Below the pieces are notes generated by a model. The model did not search any database and was not told the origin of the DNA. It saw only the letters and a program-made list of their open reading frames with translations. Below, piece after piece: positions 9,901 through 10,042 of a DNA stretch of 10,042 bases. Made by a program: the position numbers and the translations under genes. Position 1 is the first letter of the stretch. Each line of letters begins with the position of its first letter. Source of the DNA: Podila epigama (lineage: Eukaryota; Mortierellomycota; Mortierellomycetes; Mortierellales; Mortierellaceae); NCBI GenBank assembly GCA_015679605.1, contig JAAAVE010000931.1, positions 1,858 through 11,899 on the forward strand. The letters are read 5' to 3'.

Positions 9901-9934
9901 GTGCAGCAGTTGGAGTTGAGCTAGACCGGCGCAT
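1..9934 (-). CDS. RIM15: Rim15/Greatwall-family Ser/Thr protein kinase, 3' end outside window
   Basis: This is a spliced gene with coding segments 9934-8449, 8392-5211, 5024-2975, 2825-2360, 2229-1322, 1228-1022 and 923-1. Together they give one open frame of at least 3,074 codons. In order the product has a Ser/Thr/Asn-rich N-terminus, a long disordered middle, a C2HC zinc finger (residues about 1995-2014), a helical segment, a split AGC kinase domain (about 2382-2737) with Lys2412, Glu2431, HRD 2504-2506, DFG 2524-2526 and APE 2650-2652, an AGC tail, and a Ser/Pro-rich C-terminal region. Zinc finger plus inserted kinase identifies Rim15 (S. pombe Cek1/Ppk18-like; animal Greatwall). Family role: PKA- and TORC1-restrained kinase that phosphorylates Igo/ENSA to inhibit PP2A-B55 at quiescence entry. 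All catalytic residues are present, so an active enzyme is likely. I see no convincing PAS domain. The receiver domain, if present, lies beyond base 1. The start is the first in-frame ATG after a TGA at 10000-9998. An undetected upstream exon is possible. Confidence 0.93.
924..1021 (-). other. Intron 6, 98 nt, in the AGC tail
   Basis: The donor GTAAGT is at 1021-1016, a perfect TACTAAC branch box at 945-939 and the acceptor AAAAG ends at 924, phase 1. The result is DTSYFD-ARNARPD. Three further AGs just downstream would all shift the frame. Confidence 0.88.
1022..1109 (-). other. AGC kinase C-terminal tail
   Basis: Directly after HPFF the protein reads [18 protein letters not shown] followed by [12 protein letters not shown], the last part joined across the next intron. 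The DWENI...PFIP...DTSYF arrangement is the AGC tail that wraps the N-lobe, and it closely resembles the same part of Greatwall and Rim15. I see no classic FxxF(S/T) hydrophobic motif in the 307 residues downstream that are available. Confidence 0.85.
1229..1321 (-). other. Intron 5, 93 nt, in the kinase C-lobe
   Basis: The donor GTAATG is at 1321, a CTAAC branch site at 1264-1260 and the acceptor AATAG ends at 1229, phase 1. The joined protein reads [20 protein letters not shown], as expected for an AGC kinase. Confidence 0.94.
1497..1812 (-). other. Activation-segment insertion within the kinase
   Basis: About 100 residues lie between [10 protein letters not shown] and GTPDYLAPE. They are rich in Gly, Ser, Thr, Pro and Ala and look disordered. 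Just inside the N-terminal edge is YKTPSL with Thr2545 (codon 1781-1779), corresponding in position to the Cdk-phosphorylated Thr-Pro after DFG in animal Greatwall. A basic patch (RRHRGSSK) sits right before GTPDYLAPE. The insertion is far shorter than the several hundred residues in vertebrate Greatwall. Assignment of the Thr as a regulatory site is by analogy. Confidence 0.85.
2230..2359 (-). other. Intron 4, 130 nt, inside the glycine loop
   Basis: The donor GTAAGT starts at 2359 and the acceptor AATAG ends at 2230, phase 2. Splicing joins GAFG to KVYLARKK, restoring the standard kinase loop, which is strong proof of both ends. A CTGAT branch-like site lies about 30 bases before the acceptor. 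Confidence 0.95.
2360..2825 (-). other. Exon 4: linker and start of the kinase domain
   Basis: It encodes residues about 2240-2394, in phase 1 in and phase 2 out. Most is a Ser/Gly/Pro-rich linker with a (TG)n dipeptide repeat. A short basic helix-like part reads [15 protein letters not shown]. The last 14 residues start the kinase domain, [14 protein letters not shown], with the intron cutting the last glycine codon of the nucleotide-binding loop. The loop has Ser where most kinases have the first Gly (I-S-R-G-A-F-G), which is normal for the Rim15/Greatwall/MAST group. Confidence 0.9.
2486..2513 (-). repeat. 6-bp tandem repeat encoding (Thr-Gly)n
   Basis: There are four perfect copies of a hexamer and a partial fifth, encoding alternating Thr and Gly shortly before the kinase domain. 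The perfect identity suggests recent expansion, and unit size preserves frame. Confidence 0.92.
2826..2974 (-). other. Intron 3, 149 nt
   Basis: The donor is a perfect GTAAGT at 2974-2969 and the acceptor is GTATAG ending at 2826, phase 1. It contains long T-rich tracts on both strands. Retention would end translation at the TAG that is also the acceptor. Confidence 0.88.
3651..3710 (-). other. C2HC zinc finger of Rim15 type
   Basis: Residues 1995-2014 show C-x2-C-x11-H-x3-C, with Cys1995, Cys1998, His2010 and Cys2014. The core reads CRICDE and the end RHSETC. This ICDE...HSxxC pattern is the characteristic Rim15 finger and is followed by several more Cys/His residues ([12 protein letters not shown]) that may or may not bind metal. 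The finger helps separate fungal Rim15 from animal Greatwall, which lacks it. Its ligand or partner in this organism cannot be told from the sequence. Confidence 0.85.
4728..4787 (-). repeat. Degenerate 12-bp repeat, about five copies
   Basis: Five 12-bp units encode tetrapeptides of the form x-S-V-Q ([20 protein letters not shown]) in the disordered part of exon 3. Units differ at a few bases, suggesting an older expansion than the 6-bp and 21-bp arrays. Confidence 0.8.
5025..5210 (-). other. Intron 2, 186 nt if unsplit
   Basis: The donor is GTATTT at 5210 and the acceptor ATTAG ends at 5025, both in phase 0. The joined protein reads [16 protein letters not shown], a plausible continuous helix. 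Unspliced reading meets TAA at 5132-5130. Inside the intron lies a possible phase-0 micro-exon ending at 5084, so two shorter introns (5210 to about 5111, and 5083-5025) are an equal-frame alternative. Confidence 0.6.
5967..5987 (-). repeat. Poly-Gln codon run (seven Gln)
   Basis: Mixed CAA and CAG codons encode seven Gln followed by HQHNQ. It is in frame in exon 2. Confidence 0.9.
7078..7125 (-). repeat. 21-bp tandem repeat encoding an acidic tract
   Basis: A 21-bp unit occurs twice without mismatch plus a 6-base partial copy. It encodes two copies of EDEAEDE-type sequence within a Glu/Asp block. The unit length is a multiple of three, so copy-number changes keep the frame. Confidence 0.9.
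7818..7862 (-). repeat. Poly-Ser codon run
   Basis: TCA-dominated triplets encode six Ser, one Thr and eight Ser, directly followed by five Pro. The pure TCA stretches make this a microsatellite within exon 2. Confidence 0.9.
7904..7992 (-). repeat. Ala/Thr/Gly-rich imperfect triplet repeat
   Basis: On the minus strand this is GCA/GGA/ACA-type triplets encoding an Ala-, Gly- and Thr-rich segment ([16 protein letters not shown] region). It is imperfect and coding throughout. Confidence 0.7.
8393..8448 (-). other. Intron 1, 56 nt as drawn; acceptor ambiguous
   Basis: The donor GTAAGT at 8448-8443 is perfect. Three downstream AGs keep the frame, with exon starts at 8413 (35-nt intron), 8392 (56 nt) and 8383 (65 nt). 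They differ only by inclusion of up to ten residues around [15 protein letters not shown] branch-like site near 8413-8410 favours 8392 or 8383. Confidence 0.65.
8449..9934 (-). other. Exon 1: disordered N-terminal region of the kinase
   Basis: It encodes residues 1-495 plus one base of the next codon. It begins MRRSSSTPT and is dominated by Ser, Thr, Asn and Pro. The only stretch that does not look low-complexity is around residues 33-51 (about 9838-9782), with SLTWRDRR followed by an aromatic FVDFFYS patch. RRxS motifs occur at the extreme N-terminus, in that patch (RRNS), in RRHS and in RRTSS (near 9041-9064). The first base after ATG is C and position -3 is G, an acceptable but not strong initiation context. 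The exon ends at a GTAAGT donor after a phase-1 codon. Reading past the donor gives only about a dozen residues before a stop, which supports splicing here. Confidence 0.8.
9440..9463 (-). repeat. Poly-Asn codon run (eight Asn)
   Basis: A trinucleotide repeat of one AAT and seven AAC codons encodes eight Asn, followed by a Ser/Asn-rich continuation. It is in frame inside exon 1 and likely length-variable. Confidence 0.9.
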
Positions 9935-10042
9935 TTCTGTTCTAGAGGAGGCTGTATGAAGGAAGTGTGGTGCGATTAGACGGCATGGTTCACGACATCA
10001 AGTTTGTGTGTGTGGTTTGAAGCATGAAACGCGAAAAATATA
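9935..10042 (-). promoter_or_regulatory. Upstream leader or promoter-proximal segment with two short upstream ORFs
   Basis: The 108 bases before the start codon hold no in-frame ATG, and a TGA at 10000-9998 closes the main frame. Two out-of-frame ATGs open short ORFs, 10025-9990 (11 codons plus stop) and 9986-9942 (14 codons plus stop). Both terminate before the main ATG. The distal part is AT-rich with a CA-repeat stretch. Whether this is transcribed leader or promoter cannot be seen, and the window ends here. Confidence 0.4.

Overview
This window is a filamentous-fungus-type nuclear locus that carries one very large, intron-split protein kinase gene on the minus strand. The gene starts near the right edge (ATG at 9934) and runs off the left edge, so its 3' end is missing. 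The product is recognisable as a member of the Rim15/Greatwall branch of AGC kinases. Evidence is a glycine loop reading [15 protein letters not shown] and DFGLSR catalytic motifs, an insertion between DFG and APE, a Rim15-type C2HC zinc finger far upstream of the kinase, and an AGC tail ending in DTSYFDARN. The host is most likely an early-diverging fungus. Mucoromycota, perhaps Mortierella-like, is my guess, based on short introns of about 56-190 nt with GTAAGT donors and (T)ACTAAC branch sites, moderate GC and a very Ser-rich protein. The taxon is inference, not proof.

Layout read 5' to 3' on the minus strand: possible leader with two short upstream ORFs (10042-9935); exon 1, disordered Ser/Thr/Asn-rich N-terminus (9934-8449); a very short intron; exon 2, about 1,060 codons of mostly low-complexity sequence with a few ordered islands (8392-5211); an intron that may contain an optional micro-exon (5210-5025); exon 3 with the zinc finger and a helical segment (5024-2975); exon 4 with a linker and the start of the kinase glycine loop (2825-2360); exon 5 with most of the kinase (2229-1322); exon 6 with the end of the C-lobe and the AGC tail (1228-1022); exon 7, a Ser/Pro-rich tail open to base 1 (923-1). 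All chosen junctions keep one reading frame, giving at least 3,074 codons. That is much longer than budding-yeast Rim15 (about 1,770 residues). The excess is mostly low-complexity sequence made of homopolymeric runs and small tandem repeats.

In known fungi this kinase acts at the end of the nutrient pathways (PKA, TORC1/Sch9, Pho85). When released it phosphorylates Igo/ENSA proteins, which inhibit PP2A-B55, to drive quiescence entry and stress gene expression. Eight RRxS motifs and a Greatwall-like TPSL site fit that wiring. A response regulator receiver domain, usual at the C-terminus of Rim15, would lie outside the window. No other convincing gene, RNA gene, transposon or CRISPR array is visible on either strand. 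The plus-strand open frames are complements of the repetitive coding sequence.
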